IMG/VR virus record: IMGVR_UViG_3300028596_000053
Coordinates: 1-28,313 of that record
Reading direction: 5' to 3' (one strand)
Source: a virus
Length of the DNA stretch: 28,313 nucleotides
Part shown: piece by piece, positions 5,215 through 12,258 of the stretch
Layout: the number at the start of each line of letters is the position of its first letter
Position numbering within the stretch: position 1 is the first letter of the stretch
Made by a program: the position numbers and the translations under genes
Notes under the pieces: model-generated
What the model was told of the DNA's origin: nothing
Databases searched by the model: none
The model's input: the letters and a program-made list of their open reading frames with translations, nothing else

Positions 5215-5636
5215 GCGTTGCTCACTCTCTTCATACGGGGCGGCTCACGCCATCCCGCCACTACCAGCACGGGTACGGCGATCACCGCCCATACGAGAGC
5301 GGCAACCCACCCTCTCGGGAAGTCGCCCGCGATCCATGCCCCGAGGTAGGAGGCCATCCAGGGCAGCACCATCAGCGGCAGCGCCAGGAACCCGGGCCAG
5401 TCGAGGCCCTGCGGCATCCAGGCGGAGACGATCGCGACGAGCCCGGTGGCCACCCACAGCCAGCCCCACACGGTGAGCGACACCAGCTCCAGAAGGGGCT
5501 GGAGGCCGCGCTGGTCGGGCTGTGGGGAGGTGATCTGCGCGAAGCCGTAGAGGCTCCACACGGTGCCGTAGCTGAGGAGGATGGCGCCGCGGCGGCCCAG
5601 CGTTCTGCCCAGCCGCCGGACCACACGGCGCGGCAC
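5211..5636 (-). CDS. Four-helix integral membrane protein in the lysis module (141 aa)
   Basis: A basic N-terminus (PRRVVRRLGRTLGRRG) precedes four hydrophobic segments at about 17-36, 51-72, 83-103 and 109-128, and a basic tail (REPPRMKR). GTG 5636 abuts the holin stop with no gap, and its own stop overlaps the next start. It could be a second holin, an antiholin or a membrane protein involved in superinfection exclusion. No family signature beyond the hydrophobic pattern is recognised, so only membrane localisation is certain. Confidence 0.65.
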   Translation of the reverse strand: MPRRVVRRLGRTLGRRGAILLSYGTVWSLYGFAQITSPQPDQRGLQPLLELVSLTVWGWLWVATGLVAIVSAWMPQGLDWPGFLALPLMVLPWMASYLGAWIAGDFPRGWVAALVWAVIAVPVLVVAGWREPPRMKRVSNA

Positions 5637-5984
5637 TCAGACCCCCGCCGGCGCGTCCGGCTTGGACGGCGTCACCTGGACGCGAGTCAGCAGGGTGAGC
5701 CCGGCGAGGATCACGCCGTTGATGGCAGCCACCGTTGCCGGCGAGGCCTCGTACCCGAAGGTGGCAACGAGGGAGGCGCCCGCCGCAGTGACGGCGGTGA
5801 AGGCTTGCGGGGCGATCGGCCTGGTCATCGCTGCGGCGATGGCGCCGAGGATGGCGGTGGCGAAGCCGACGATGCCGCCGGCCATCTCGTCGGTCAGGCC
5901 CGTGATGCCGAGCGCAACGACCAGGCCCAGCGCGGCCGACAGGGCGTTCATGACAACGACCGGTTCTCTGCCGAAGAGCTTCAT
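5637..5984 (-). CDS. Holin (115 aa)
   Basis: A short basic/acidic start (MKLFGREP) is followed by hydrophobic segments at about 12-30, 34-52, 62-78 and 86-101, with AAMTRPIAPQAFTAVTAAG in the middle and a Pro/Lys-rich hydrophilic tail (TPSKPDAPAGV). This is the look of the holin commonly encoded after the amidase in Streptomyces phages. Its role would be to permeabilise the cytoplasmic membrane at a set time and release or activate the endolysin. It starts 15 nt after the endolysin stop in the same minus-strand operon. It is called on topology, length and position rather than on catalytic motifs. Confidence 0.75.
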   Translation of the reverse strand: MKLFGREPVVVMNALSAALGLVVALGITGLTDEMAGGIVGFATAILGAIAAAMTRPIAPQAFTAVTAAGASLVATFGYEASPATVAAINGVILAGLTLLTRVQVTPSKPDAPAGV

Positions 5985-5999
5985 GTCGGATCCGTTCTC

Positions 6000-6785
6000 T
6001 CAGACGTTGGGGACCTGGAGCTTGCTCCAGGTGGTCGGTCCGGGCGGCCACTTGGCTGCCGCGCCGGTGTAGCCGCACTTGCGCTGCCACGCTTCGTAGG
6101 AGTCGACGTCGGCCTGGCCGAGGGTCGGGCCAGGGCCGACCCTGTAGCGCCCGCAGCCCACGGCAACGAGCCGCTTGCCCATCGCGGTGAAGATCGGCGA
6201 CTGCTTGCCGAGGGCGGGCTTGCCGCTCTTCATGAAGAACGACTCACCGGGGTACGGCTCGTGCTTCGGCTTGGCCGGCGCTTCGGGCCGCGGCGCACCC
6301 TTCTGCACCCAGGAGTACAGGGCCGGGCCGGGGCATGCAGTGGCGTAGCCGTCCTTGTGCCCCTTGATCTCGGTGCCGGCGCCGTTCTTGCGCAGCAGTT
6401 CGATGCCGTCGCGGATGGCACCGAGCATGGCGTCCGTCGGCTTAGTCAGGCCCTCGCTGCCGACGAGTCCGACGATCGCGTAGTGCGCGGCGTTCAGCGC
6501 CTGGTTGCCGTTGGCGCCGGTCCGCTTCCGCAGGCCGCGCCCCTCCAGCAGGTACCCGTGCGGGCAGGCCCCGTAGTTGTAGGCGATGTCGGAGTAGTTC
6601 TCCTTCGTGTTCGCCAGGTGGGCCTTGCGGATGGCCTTCCACTCCGCGATGCATTCGGCGTGGTCGGTGAGCAGGGTCGTACTCACAGCCGTGCCTTCGT
6701 AGTGGACCTTGACGCCCTTCGTGGACGCCTGTCCGGGCGCGGCTGATGCGGGCCAGCCGAGTTGTGCTCTGGTGACGAGCTTCAT
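6000..6785 (-). CDS. Endolysin: N-acetylmuramoyl-L-alanine amidase with cell-wall binding domain (261 aa)
   Basis: MKLVTRAQLGWP is the typical start of the PGRP/amidase_2 fold. Putative zinc ligands are H28 (VHYEG), H143 (KGHKDG) and C151 (TACPG), with ENYSDIAYNYGACPHGYLLE around 62-81 forming the catalytic floor. A Pro/Lys linker (164-180) leads to a C-terminal domain (about 186-261: GKRLVAVGCGRYRVGPGPTL, DSYEAWQRKCGY) like the peptidoglycan-binding ends of Streptomyces phage lysins. The enzyme would cut the amide bond between muramic acid and the stem peptide. ATG 6785 is preferred over the upstream 6839 start because AGGAG lies 6 nt before it and the fold begins there. It is the first gene of the lysis operon, behind a good minus-strand promoter. 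Confidence 0.92.
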   Translation of the reverse strand: MKLVTRAQLGWPASAAPGQASTKGVKVHYEGTAVSTTLLTDHAECIAEWKAIRKAHLANTKENYSDIAYNYGACPHGYLLEGRGLRKRTGANGNQALNAAHYAIVGLVGSEGLTKPTDAMLGAIRDGIELLRKNGAGTEIKGHKDGYATACPGPALYSWVQKGAPRPEAPAKPKHEPYPGESFFMKSGKPALGKQSPIFTAMGKRLVAVGCGRYRVGPGPTLGQADVDSYEAWQRKCGYTGAAAKWPPGPTTWSKLQVPNV

Positions 6786-6871
6786 CGAGGCTCCTATGTG
6801 CCGTGCGGGGCGTCCCTGTGGGCATCCCAGAGAACCCAAGACCTTTGAATCGTAGCCTGAGACCGGCCATT

Positions 6872-6902
6872 AACCTACGAATCACAGGTACGCTTGCGTC
6901 AG
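6872..6902 (-). promoter_or_regulatory. Promoter of the lysis operon (CTGACG-19-TAGGTT)
   Basis: On the minus strand CTGACG (6902-6897) and the consensus Streptomyces -10 TAGGTT (6877-6872) are spaced by 19 nt, leaving a leader of about 80 nt before the endolysin ATG. The plus-strand cassette begins on the other side. TACGCT (6889-6894) is a possible plus -10, but without a clear -35. Confidence 0.5.
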
Positions 6903-6922
6903 GTTCTGTCAGAGGGACCGGT

Positions 6923-6958
6923 GGCAGGGGTGTGGCCGTGCGGGTCTGCACCCCTGTC
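6923..6958 (+). promoter_or_regulatory. Hairpin in the leader of the glycosylation cassette
   Basis: CAGGGGTG (6925-6932) and CACCCCTG (6949-6956) form a perfect 8-bp stem with a 16-nt loop; outer bases extend it with one G-T wobble. It lies between the divergent promoter region and the first cassette gene (7012). It could be a terminator protecting the two opposed units, an attenuator or an RNA-stabilising structure. No U-run follows. Confidence 0.4.
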
Positions 6959-7011
6959 ACTCCAACACCCGCGCCCCACCCGCACACGAAACCCCGCACA
7001 GGAGCACGCCC

Positions 7012-7269
7012 ATGAGCAGATGGGACGAAGAACGCGACCGCGTCTACGGCGCCGTCGCTGAAGCAGTCCGCGACCTTCGCGGCGGCATGCTCGTGAGCAG
7101 CGTCGTCATCGCCGTCACGGTCAACGACGAGGGCGAGAAGACCATCTCCTGCTGGCCGAGCCCAGACCAGCGGCATTGGGAGACCATCGGCCTCGTCGAG
7201 TACGTGCGCATGGACCACGGCGCCTACCTCACCGAACGCCGAGTCGTTGACGACGGGGAGAAGCCGTGA
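7012..7269 (+). CDS. Small hypothetical protein, first gene of the cassette (85 aa)
   Basis: MSRWDEERDRVYGAVAEAVR forms an amphipathic helix. It is followed by beta-like segments (SSVVIAVTVNDEGEKTISCW, WETIGLVEYVRMDHGAYL) and an acidic/basic tail. The ATG at 7012 has AGGAG 7 nt upstream (7000-7004), the clearest ribosome binding site of the cassette, consistent with this being the leading gene. No catalytic residues or membrane segment are seen. It is coupled through a GTGA overlap to the next small gene. I do not recognise its family. Confidence 0.75.
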   Translation: MSRWDEERDRVYGAVAEAVRDLRGGMLVSSVVIAVTVNDEGEKTISCWPSPDQRHWETIGLVEYVRMDHGAYLTERRVVDDGEKP

Positions 7270-7373
7270 CCGTCATCTGCCAGGCGCTGGCACTCCTGTT
7301 CGCGATCGTCGCCCTCTCCCAGCCCGGCCAAGTCCACTACGAATACGCGACCGTTGCGCGGAGCAGCCGATGA
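7266..7373 (+). CDS. Small membrane peptide (35 aa)
   Basis: GTG at 7266 overlaps the preceding stop (GTGA, 7266-7269), and its stop overlaps the next ATG (ATGA, 7370-7373). The product is VTVICQALALLFAIVALSQP, a single hydrophobic helix, followed by a polar tail (GQVHYEYATVARSSR). Its double coupling makes it very likely to be translated. It would insert in the membrane as one short transmembrane segment or act as a signal-anchor-like peptide. It might anchor the cassette enzymes at the membrane, but that is inference. Confidence 0.6.
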   Translation: MTVICQALALLFAIVALSQPGQVHYEYATVARSSR

Positions 7374-7627
7374 GCGGGCCGTCGGACGACCTCTTCGTGG
7401 GCCAAGGTGCGATCGCAGACTCCGTCCTGCACTTGCCCAAGCCCGAGTTCCTGGTCTCGCTGCGGGAGGACGACGGCACGCTCATCGTTGGCATCCACGC
7501 CGACGGCAGCATCGCCACCGGCCCGCGCTACGAACCCGACGCCGCGGCCCGCGAGTTCTGGAACGCCGTCACCCGCGCAGCACAAGCCGCCAACCCATGG
7601 CAGAACACCAGCAAGGAGCAGGCATGA
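7370..7627 (+). CDS. Small hypothetical protein (85 aa)
   Basis: MSGPSDDLFVGQGAIADSVL begins the protein, followed by short beta strands (EFLVSLREDDGTLIVGIHAD, IATGPRY) and a C-terminal helix (DAAAREFWNAVTRAAQAANP). Proteins of this type, with the strand-turn-strand pattern LIVGIHADGSIATGP, are familiar as small phage hypotheticals of unknown role. The ATG overlaps the stop upstream and its stop overlaps the epimerase ATG (7624-7627), so all are coupled. A longer start at 7247 in this frame would overlap the previous two genes and is rejected. Confidence 0.7.
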   Translation: MSGPSDDLFVGQGAIADSVLHLPKPEFLVSLREDDGTLIVGIHADGSIATGPRYEPDAAAREFWNAVTRAAQAANPWQNTSKEQA

Positions 7628-8577
7628 AGGTTCTCGTTACCGGCGGCTCGGGCTTCATCGCCTCGTGGATCCGCAAGGAACTCATTGCGCACGGCCACAG
7701 CGTCCTCGTCATGGACCACCAGGACCGACGCCAGCAACTCGCCGACGGTGAGGAGTTCTTCCTCGGCGACGTCCGCGACGCCACCGCCGTCACCGAAGCC
7801 GCCGCCCACGTCGACGGGATCATCCACCTCGCCGCCGTCCTCGGCACGCAGGAGACCATCCACAATCCGCGACCGTCCGCCGAGACCAACATCCTCGGCT
7901 CACTCAACGTCTTCGAGGCCGGAACGCAGTACAACCTGCCCGTCGTCTACGCCGGAGTCGGCAACCACTTCATGCGGCTGCAAGGCACCGGCTGCTACAC
8001 GATCACCAAGTCGGCCGCCGAAGACCTCGCCCGGATGTACAACGCCTACCGGCACGGCGGCCGCATCACGATCGTCCGCCCGGTCAACGCCTACGGCCCC
8101 GGGCAGAGCGTCGCCGAGCCCTACGGCACGAGCAAGGTACGGAAGATCCTCCCCGCGCTCTCATGCCGCGCCCTCGTCGGCAACCCGATCGAGGTGTACG
8201 GCGACGGCACCCAGATCAGCGACTGCGTGTACGTCGCCGACGTCGCCCGCACCTTCGTCACCGCGCTCGAGCACACCGCCACCCAAGGCCCAACCGAGAA
8301 GCCGGTGGAGGTCGGCCCACTCGAGTCAGTCACCGTCAACGACATCGCCCGCCTCGTCGCCGAAGAAGCCACCCGCTACACCGGCCGCGAACCCGTCGCC
8401 ATCAAACACCTCCCCATGCGGCCCGGCGAAGTCCCCAACGCCGTCGTCTCCTCCGACACCACCACCCTCCAGCAGATCGGCATGACCGCCGCCGACTTCG
8501 TCCCCCTCGACGAAGGCATCCACCACACCGTCCGCTACTACGCCGAGCACTGGCTCCCCGGATACCTGGCGGCCTGA
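7624..8577 (+). CDS. NAD(P)-dependent nucleotide-sugar epimerase/dehydratase, extended SDR (317 aa)
   Basis: An N-terminal Rossmann motif MKVLVTGGSGFIASWIRKEL (GxxGFIA), then IIHLAA (66-71), Y125-x3-K129 in CYTITKSAAE, RPVNAYGPGQ (152-161) and VYGDGTQISDCVYVADVART (191-210) are the ordered landmarks of the extended SDR family acting on NDP-sugars (4,6-dehydratases, 4-epimerases). Odd: the strand that normally ends in SSS and supplies the catalytic Ser/Thr reads VVYAGVGNH (107-115), so that residue seems lost. Length is normal for the family (about 310-330). The ATG at 7624 overlaps the preceding stop. It presumably makes or modifies the donor sugar for the glycosyltransferases that follow. 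Exact substrate cannot be assigned. Confidence 0.85.
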   Translation: MKVLVTGGSGFIASWIRKELIAHGHSVLVMDHQDRRQQLADGEEFFLGDVRDATAVTEAAAHVDGIIHLAAVLGTQETIHNPRPSAETNILGSLNVFEAGTQYNLPVVYAGVGNHFMRLQGTGCYTITKSAAEDLARMYNAYRHGGRITIVRPVNAYGPGQSVAEPYGTSKVRKILPALSCRALVGNPIEVYGDGTQISDCVYVADVARTFVTALEHTATQGPTEKPVEVGPLESVTVNDIARLVAEEATRYTGREPVAIKHLPMRPGEVPNAVVSSDTTTLQQIGMTAADFVPLDEGIHHTVRYYAEHWLPGYLAA

Positions 8578-8578
8578 C

Positions 8579-9601
8579 GTGGCGCGGATCCACTTCTGGA
8601 CAGCCGACGGCGCTGGCTCCGCGATGTACCGCGGCGTGCTCCCCGCCATGTCCCTGGACTGGCTCGGGCACGCCGCAAGCGCCCACCCGCGCCTACCCGA
8701 AGACTGGCGCGAGCAAGGCCTGGACGTCGTCGTCGGCTGCCGCGTCGCCAAGCCAGCCGTGTCCCAGACATGGCGGGAGATGCGCGACGCCGGCATCCGC
8801 CTGGTGATGGATCTCGACGACGACTACCTGCACATCGACCGCAGCAACGCCGAGGCGTACCGGGTGTGGAACACGCCCCTGCTGCGGCGCGGCCTCATCG
8901 ACAACATGCAAGTCGCGCACACAGTCACCTGCTGCTCCGAGCCGCTAGCCGCCGTGCTGCGCGACTACCACAACGACGTCCGTGTCGTCCCCAACGGGTT
9001 GCCCGCCCAGTACCTGGGGGAACCCCGCGACTACAACCCGGACGTCCTCAAGGTTGGCTGGGCGGGTACGGGGTCCACGGTCCACGAACTACAGGTGCCA
9101 GGCGTCGTCCGGGCCCTGAACCGGATCGCCGACTACAGGCGGCCGGGCGGCGTGCTGGTGCGGCTGGTCGGAGCCGACCCGCAGACCGCCATGCGCGCTG
9201 GCCTTCAGGGTGAGCGGCTCGGCGCGATGGGCTGGGTGGAGAACTTCGGGCACTACCTGCAAGCCGTGGGCGGGTTCGACGTGTGGTGCGCCCCGTACCG
9301 GGACACAGCGTTCAACCGGGCGAAGTATCCGACCAAGTTCCTCGAGTCGTCGATCCTCGGGATCCCGCTGGTCGCATCGGACATCGAGCCGTACCGGCGC
9401 GTGATCCGGCATGGGGAGAACGGCTTCCTCGTCCGCCACGAGCACGAGTGGGGGCGCATCCTCAAGCAGCTGGCAGACGACCCGGAGTTGCGGCAGCGAG
9501 TGGGCATGACCGCCCGCGGGGAAGCATCGGCGTCCATCCTCCAGGCCGTCAACCAGCAGTGGCAGGCCGCGCTCACCATGCCAGCGGGGGTGGCGGCGTG
9601 A
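8579..9601 (+). CDS. Glycosyltransferase, GT-B fold, GT4-like (340 aa)
   Basis: Two Rossmann-like halves are visible. The N-terminal half has HFWTADGAGSAMYRGVLPAM at 5-24 (the glycine-rich acceptor loop) and MDLDDDYLHID (77-87). The linker carries VPNG (137-140). The C-terminal half opens with VGWAGTGSTVHEL (159-171), followed by FDVWCAPY (233-240) and the donor-binding KFLESSILGIPLVASDIEPY (253-272) with GENGFLV. These are the hallmarks of retaining GT-B enzymes of the GT4 type, acting at the membrane or cytosol with an NDP-sugar donor. GTG 8579 follows the epimerase stop by one base. The short DDDYLHID motif is also seen in phage-encoded glycosyltransferases. Donor and acceptor are unknown. 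Confidence 0.85.
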   Translation: MARIHFWTADGAGSAMYRGVLPAMSLDWLGHAASAHPRLPEDWREQGLDVVVGCRVAKPAVSQTWREMRDAGIRLVMDLDDDYLHIDRSNAEAYRVWNTPLLRRGLIDNMQVAHTVTCCSEPLAAVLRDYHNDVRVVPNGLPAQYLGEPRDYNPDVLKVGWAGTGSTVHELQVPGVVRALNRIADYRRPGGVLVRLVGADPQTAMRAGLQGERLGAMGWVENFGHYLQAVGGFDVWCAPYRDTAFNRAKYPTKFLESSILGIPLVASDIEPYRRVIRHGENGFLVRHEHEWGRILKQLADDPELRQRVGMTARGEASASILQAVNQQWQAALTMPAGVAA

Positions 9602-9789
9602 CCGGACCTGACCACTACAGCGAGGGCGACCGCCTCCTCGAGCGCTGCTCCAAGATGATCGAGGGCAGCGACGGCCGCGCCAAGATGGCCGCCGAAGCGC
9701 AAGCCCACCTCACCGCCGCACTCGTCGCCTGCCTCGCCGCAAGCCAGCACCCCGAAAGCACCTCTTGGGCCCAGGCGGTCGAGTCGTGA
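9598..9789 (+). CDS. Small helical phage protein (63 aa)
   Basis: GTG 9598 overlaps the glycosyltransferase stop (GTGA), and its own stop overlaps the next GTG (9786-9789). VTGPDHYSEGDRLLERCSKM is followed by KMAAEAQAHLTAALVACLAA. The HYxxGDRLLE...A.AHLxAALVACLA pattern is a small, all-helical protein often found as an isolated phage gene with unknown function. It has two cysteines and no membrane segment or nucleotide-binding motif. It lies between a glycosyltransferase and an SDR enzyme, which suggests it could be a scaffold or regulator in the pathway, but this is unproven. Confidence 0.75.
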   Translation: MTGPDHYSEGDRLLERCSKMIEGSDGRAKMAAEAQAHLTAALVACLAASQHPESTSWAQAVES

Positions 9790-10649
9790 ACATCCTCGTC
9801 ACAGGGGCCGCAGGATTCATCGGCCGCCATCTCACCAGAGCACTCGACACCCGTGGCCACACCGTGACCGCAGCAGACAAGAGGAACGGTCGCCCCACCA
9901 CCGACCTCGACGCCTTCCAGCGCACCCTGAGCGCCGTCGAGCCCGAGGTAATCGTGCACCTCGGCGCCTCCTGCTCCACCCAGGTCTCCCTTGCCGACCC
10001 GGCCGCCGACTTCCACGACAACGCAATCGGCACCTTCAACGTCGTCGAAGCCGCACGCCGCGCCGGCGGCATTCCCGTGCTGTTCACGTCCAGCGTCAAG
10101 GTCTACCCGGGCCCCGACGGGCTCATCGCCCCGCTCGGGCAGTCGAAGCTGGTGGGCGAGCAGTACCTGCGCCTGTATGGCGACCTCTACGGCCTGCCGC
10201 ACGTCATACTCCGCCCGTCCACCGTGTACGGCCCCGGACAGGACGGCACCGCCGAGGCCGGCTGGGTGACCTGGTTCCTGCGCGCGTTCTGGGAGTGGAA
10301 GCAGATCACTGTCCACGGAGACGGCACCCAGTCCCGCGACATCCTCTACATCGACGACTGCACGCAACTCCTCGTCGACATCGTCGAACACTTCGACGCC
10401 TACCAGGGCCGCACCTACGACGTCGGGGGCGGACCGGACAACGAGGTGAGCCTCCTCGACCTCCTCTCCGGGCTGGAGATGTCCATCGGCGTGCGCCCCG
10501 ACGTCGTCCACGACGAGCGACTTCCCGGGGACTTGCAGCGCGTCGTCACCGACAACACGTCCATCAGCGGCGTGCGGGGCTGGAAGCCCACCACGCACTG
10601 GGTCGACGGCGTCCGGTCCACCCTCGACTGGATCGGAGAGCAGTGGTGA
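9786..10649 (+). CDS. NAD-dependent epimerase/dehydratase-like protein lacking the catalytic Tyr (287 aa)
   Basis: VNILVTGAAGFIGRHLTRAL has an intact GxxGxxG Rossmann motif (7-13). VIVHLGASCSTQ (56-67), VLFTSS (98-103), RPSTVYGPGQDG (143-154) and VHGDGTQSRDILYIDDC (176-192) follow the extended SDR order. The catalytic motif should read PYGxSK, but the sequence is APLGQSKLVGE (115-125): Leu117 replaces the general-acid/base Tyr while Ser and Lys remain. It may therefore be inactive as a canonical SDR, use another residue, or function with the first SDR. The GTG start overlaps the previous stop. Length is slightly short for the family. Its position between glycosyltransferases argues for an NDP-sugar role or an evolved binding role. 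Confidence 0.85.
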   Translation: MNILVTGAAGFIGRHLTRALDTRGHTVTAADKRNGRPTTDLDAFQRTLSAVEPEVIVHLGASCSTQVSLADPAADFHDNAIGTFNVVEAARRAGGIPVLFTSSVKVYPGPDGLIAPLGQSKLVGEQYLRLYGDLYGLPHVILRPSTVYGPGQDGTAEAGWVTWFLRAFWEWKQITVHGDGTQSRDILYIDDCTQLLVDIVEHFDAYQGRTYDVGGGPDNEVSLLDLLSGLEMSIGVRPDVVHDERLPGDLQRVVTDNTSISGVRGWKPTTHWVDGVRSTLDWIGEQW

Positions 10650-11398
10650 AAGTCGGCATCCTCATCCCCGCCCGCAACGCCCTCTCCTACCTCGCCACGA
10701 TGCTCGGATCCATCGCGCGGCAGACACATCCCGTGCACACGTACATCGTCGAGGACCGCGGCGACGACGGCACCTACGACTGGCTGCGGCAGAACCCCGA
10801 CTGCTGGTCCGGCATGCGGCGCAACCGTGTACGGAAAGGCTGGGCCGGCACCCTCAACGCCGCAGCGGCACTAGCCCTGGACGACGGATGCGACGCCATC
10901 TTCACTGCGTCCGCCGACGACCGGCTGCACCCCAAGTGCATCGCCCGCTGCGTCGCGCGCCTTGAGAGTGGCCTGGACTTCGTCGTCCCCTACGCCCAGC
11001 AGTTCGGCGAGGCCGACCACGTGCAGGCATCCCTGCCCGACTGCGGGCTTGACGATCTGGTGGTGTGGCCGCCGCTGATCGACAAGGCTCTGTTCCGGCG
11101 GGAGACGTGGGAGGCGGTCGGCGGTTACAGCCCCAAGGCCACCCTGCCCGGCAACTACGGCAGCGCGGAGGACTGGGAGTTCTGGATCCGTGTCTGGAAG
11201 GCCGGGCTCACCCGCTACGCGGTGATTGAGCAGCCGCTGTACTTCGTGCGCGTTCATCCCGGCCAACTGTCGCACGACCGCGGCGACGTGCATGCCGCCA
11301 CCATCGCCCTGTTCCGCAAGCTGCACCCAGACCTGCCGTGGACCGCCGACTCCGGCGTCTGGCCACCCCGGCATCGAACAACCAGGAGGACCACATGA
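10646..11398 (+). CDS. Family 2-type glycosyltransferase, GT-A fold (250 aa)
   Basis: VKVGILIPARNALSYLATML with IVEDRGDDGTYDWL (34-47) is the N-terminal nucleotide-binding half of GT2 enzymes. IFTASADDRLHP (85-96) holds the DxD-like ADD metal/nucleotide motif. RRETWEAVGGY (151-161), SAEDWEFWIRV (173-183; the ED catalytic-base region) and VRVHPGQLSHD (201-211) complete the pattern. It would transfer a sugar from an NDP donor with inversion. There is no membrane segment, so it is cytosolic or peripheral. It starts at GTG 10646 in a GTGA overlap and ends in ATGA with the next gene. The acceptor is unknown: virion protein, host wall polymer or DNA. Confidence 0.85.
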   Translation: MKVGILIPARNALSYLATMLGSIARQTHPVHTYIVEDRGDDGTYDWLRQNPDCWSGMRRNRVRKGWAGTLNAAAALALDDGCDAIFTASADDRLHPKCIARCVARLESGLDFVVPYAQQFGEADHVQASLPDCGLDDLVVWPPLIDKALFRRETWEAVGGYSPKATLPGNYGSAEDWEFWIRVWKAGLTRYAVIEQPLYFVRVHPGQLSHDRGDVHAATIALFRKLHPDLPWTADSGVWPPRHRTTRRTT

Positions 11399-12258
11399 TC
11401 GACGGCAAGCGCGTGGTGGCGTGGACCCCCTACGGCCGCCGCAGGACGTACAGCATCCTCATCAAGTACCTGCAGCGGGACGTTGAGCGCGGCCTCGTCG
11501 ACGAGGTGTGGGCGTACATGAATACCGACCCCATCGGTCAGGAAGGCGACATCGCCTACGCCCACGAACTCGACGAGCAGTTCGGCTGGTTCCACCTCAA
11601 GCACCGGCCCGAAGGCATCAACCTCGGCAACCTGCCCAAGCAGAGGTACACAGGACTCGCCTACCGGGAGATGACCGACCCAGACACGATCTACGTCCGC
11701 ATGGACGACGACCTCGTCTACCTCCACGACGACGCCATCGAGAACCTGGTCCGCGCGCGCATCCAGATGCCGGCGCCGACCGCTGTGTTCCCGGTCATCT
11801 TCAACAACGCGATCTGCTCCCACTTCCTGCAGGCCTGCCAGAAGGTGCCGATGGAATGGGGTGCCGTGGCCCCGTACTGCATGGACCCGGTGGGCTGGGC
11901 CAACGGCCCGTTCGCAGTGAAGCTGCACGAACTCCTCCTCGACCACATCGAGGCGGGTACCGTGCCGGAGCTGTACCTGTACCAGGACTTCCCGATCCAG
12001 CCCGGCACCCAGTTCTCCGTGTCCTGCTTCGCATCTCGCGGCGAGGACTACGCGGCCCTCCCTCAGCCCGGCGTCCTCGTCCCTGACGAGGAGGAAAGCT
12101 GGCACACGATCCACCGGCCGCTCGCCACCGGGGCGCCGAACATCCTGCGCGGGGACGCCATCGTCAGCCACTGGAGCTTCTTCCCGCAGCACCCCTTCCT
12201 CAACAACACCGACCTCCTGGACCGATACCGGGAGCTCGCAGACAAGGCGGTCGCGTGA
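11395..12258 (+). CDS. Glycosyltransferase-like protein with DDD motif (287 aa)
   Basis: KRVVAWTPYGRRRTYSILIK begins a GT-A-like fold. VDEVWAYMNTDP (35-46) and DTIYVRMDDDLVYLHDDAIE (97-116), where the DDD (104-106) corresponds to the metal- and NDP-binding DxD, resemble phage and bacterial glycosyltransferases of the GT2 clan. The C-terminus is Trp/His-rich (ESWHTIHRPLATG, DAIVSHWSFFPQHPF), and VSHWSFFPQH may help shape the acceptor site. I am less sure of the family than for the two other transferases; another sugar-active or nucleotide-binding role is possible. Start overlaps the previous stop in ATGA. It is the third transferase-like gene and the last large gene of the cassette. Confidence 0.72.
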   Translation: MIDGKRVVAWTPYGRRRTYSILIKYLQRDVERGLVDEVWAYMNTDPIGQEGDIAYAHELDEQFGWFHLKHRPEGINLGNLPKQRYTGLAYREMTDPDTIYVRMDDDLVYLHDDAIENLVRARIQMPAPTAVFPVIFNNAICSHFLQACQKVPMEWGAVAPYCMDPVGWANGPFAVKLHELLLDHIEAGTVPELYLYQDFPIQPGTQFSVSCFASRGEDYAALPQPGVLVPDEEESWHTIHRPLATGAPNILRGDAIVSHWSFFPQHPFLNNTDLLDRYRELADKAVA

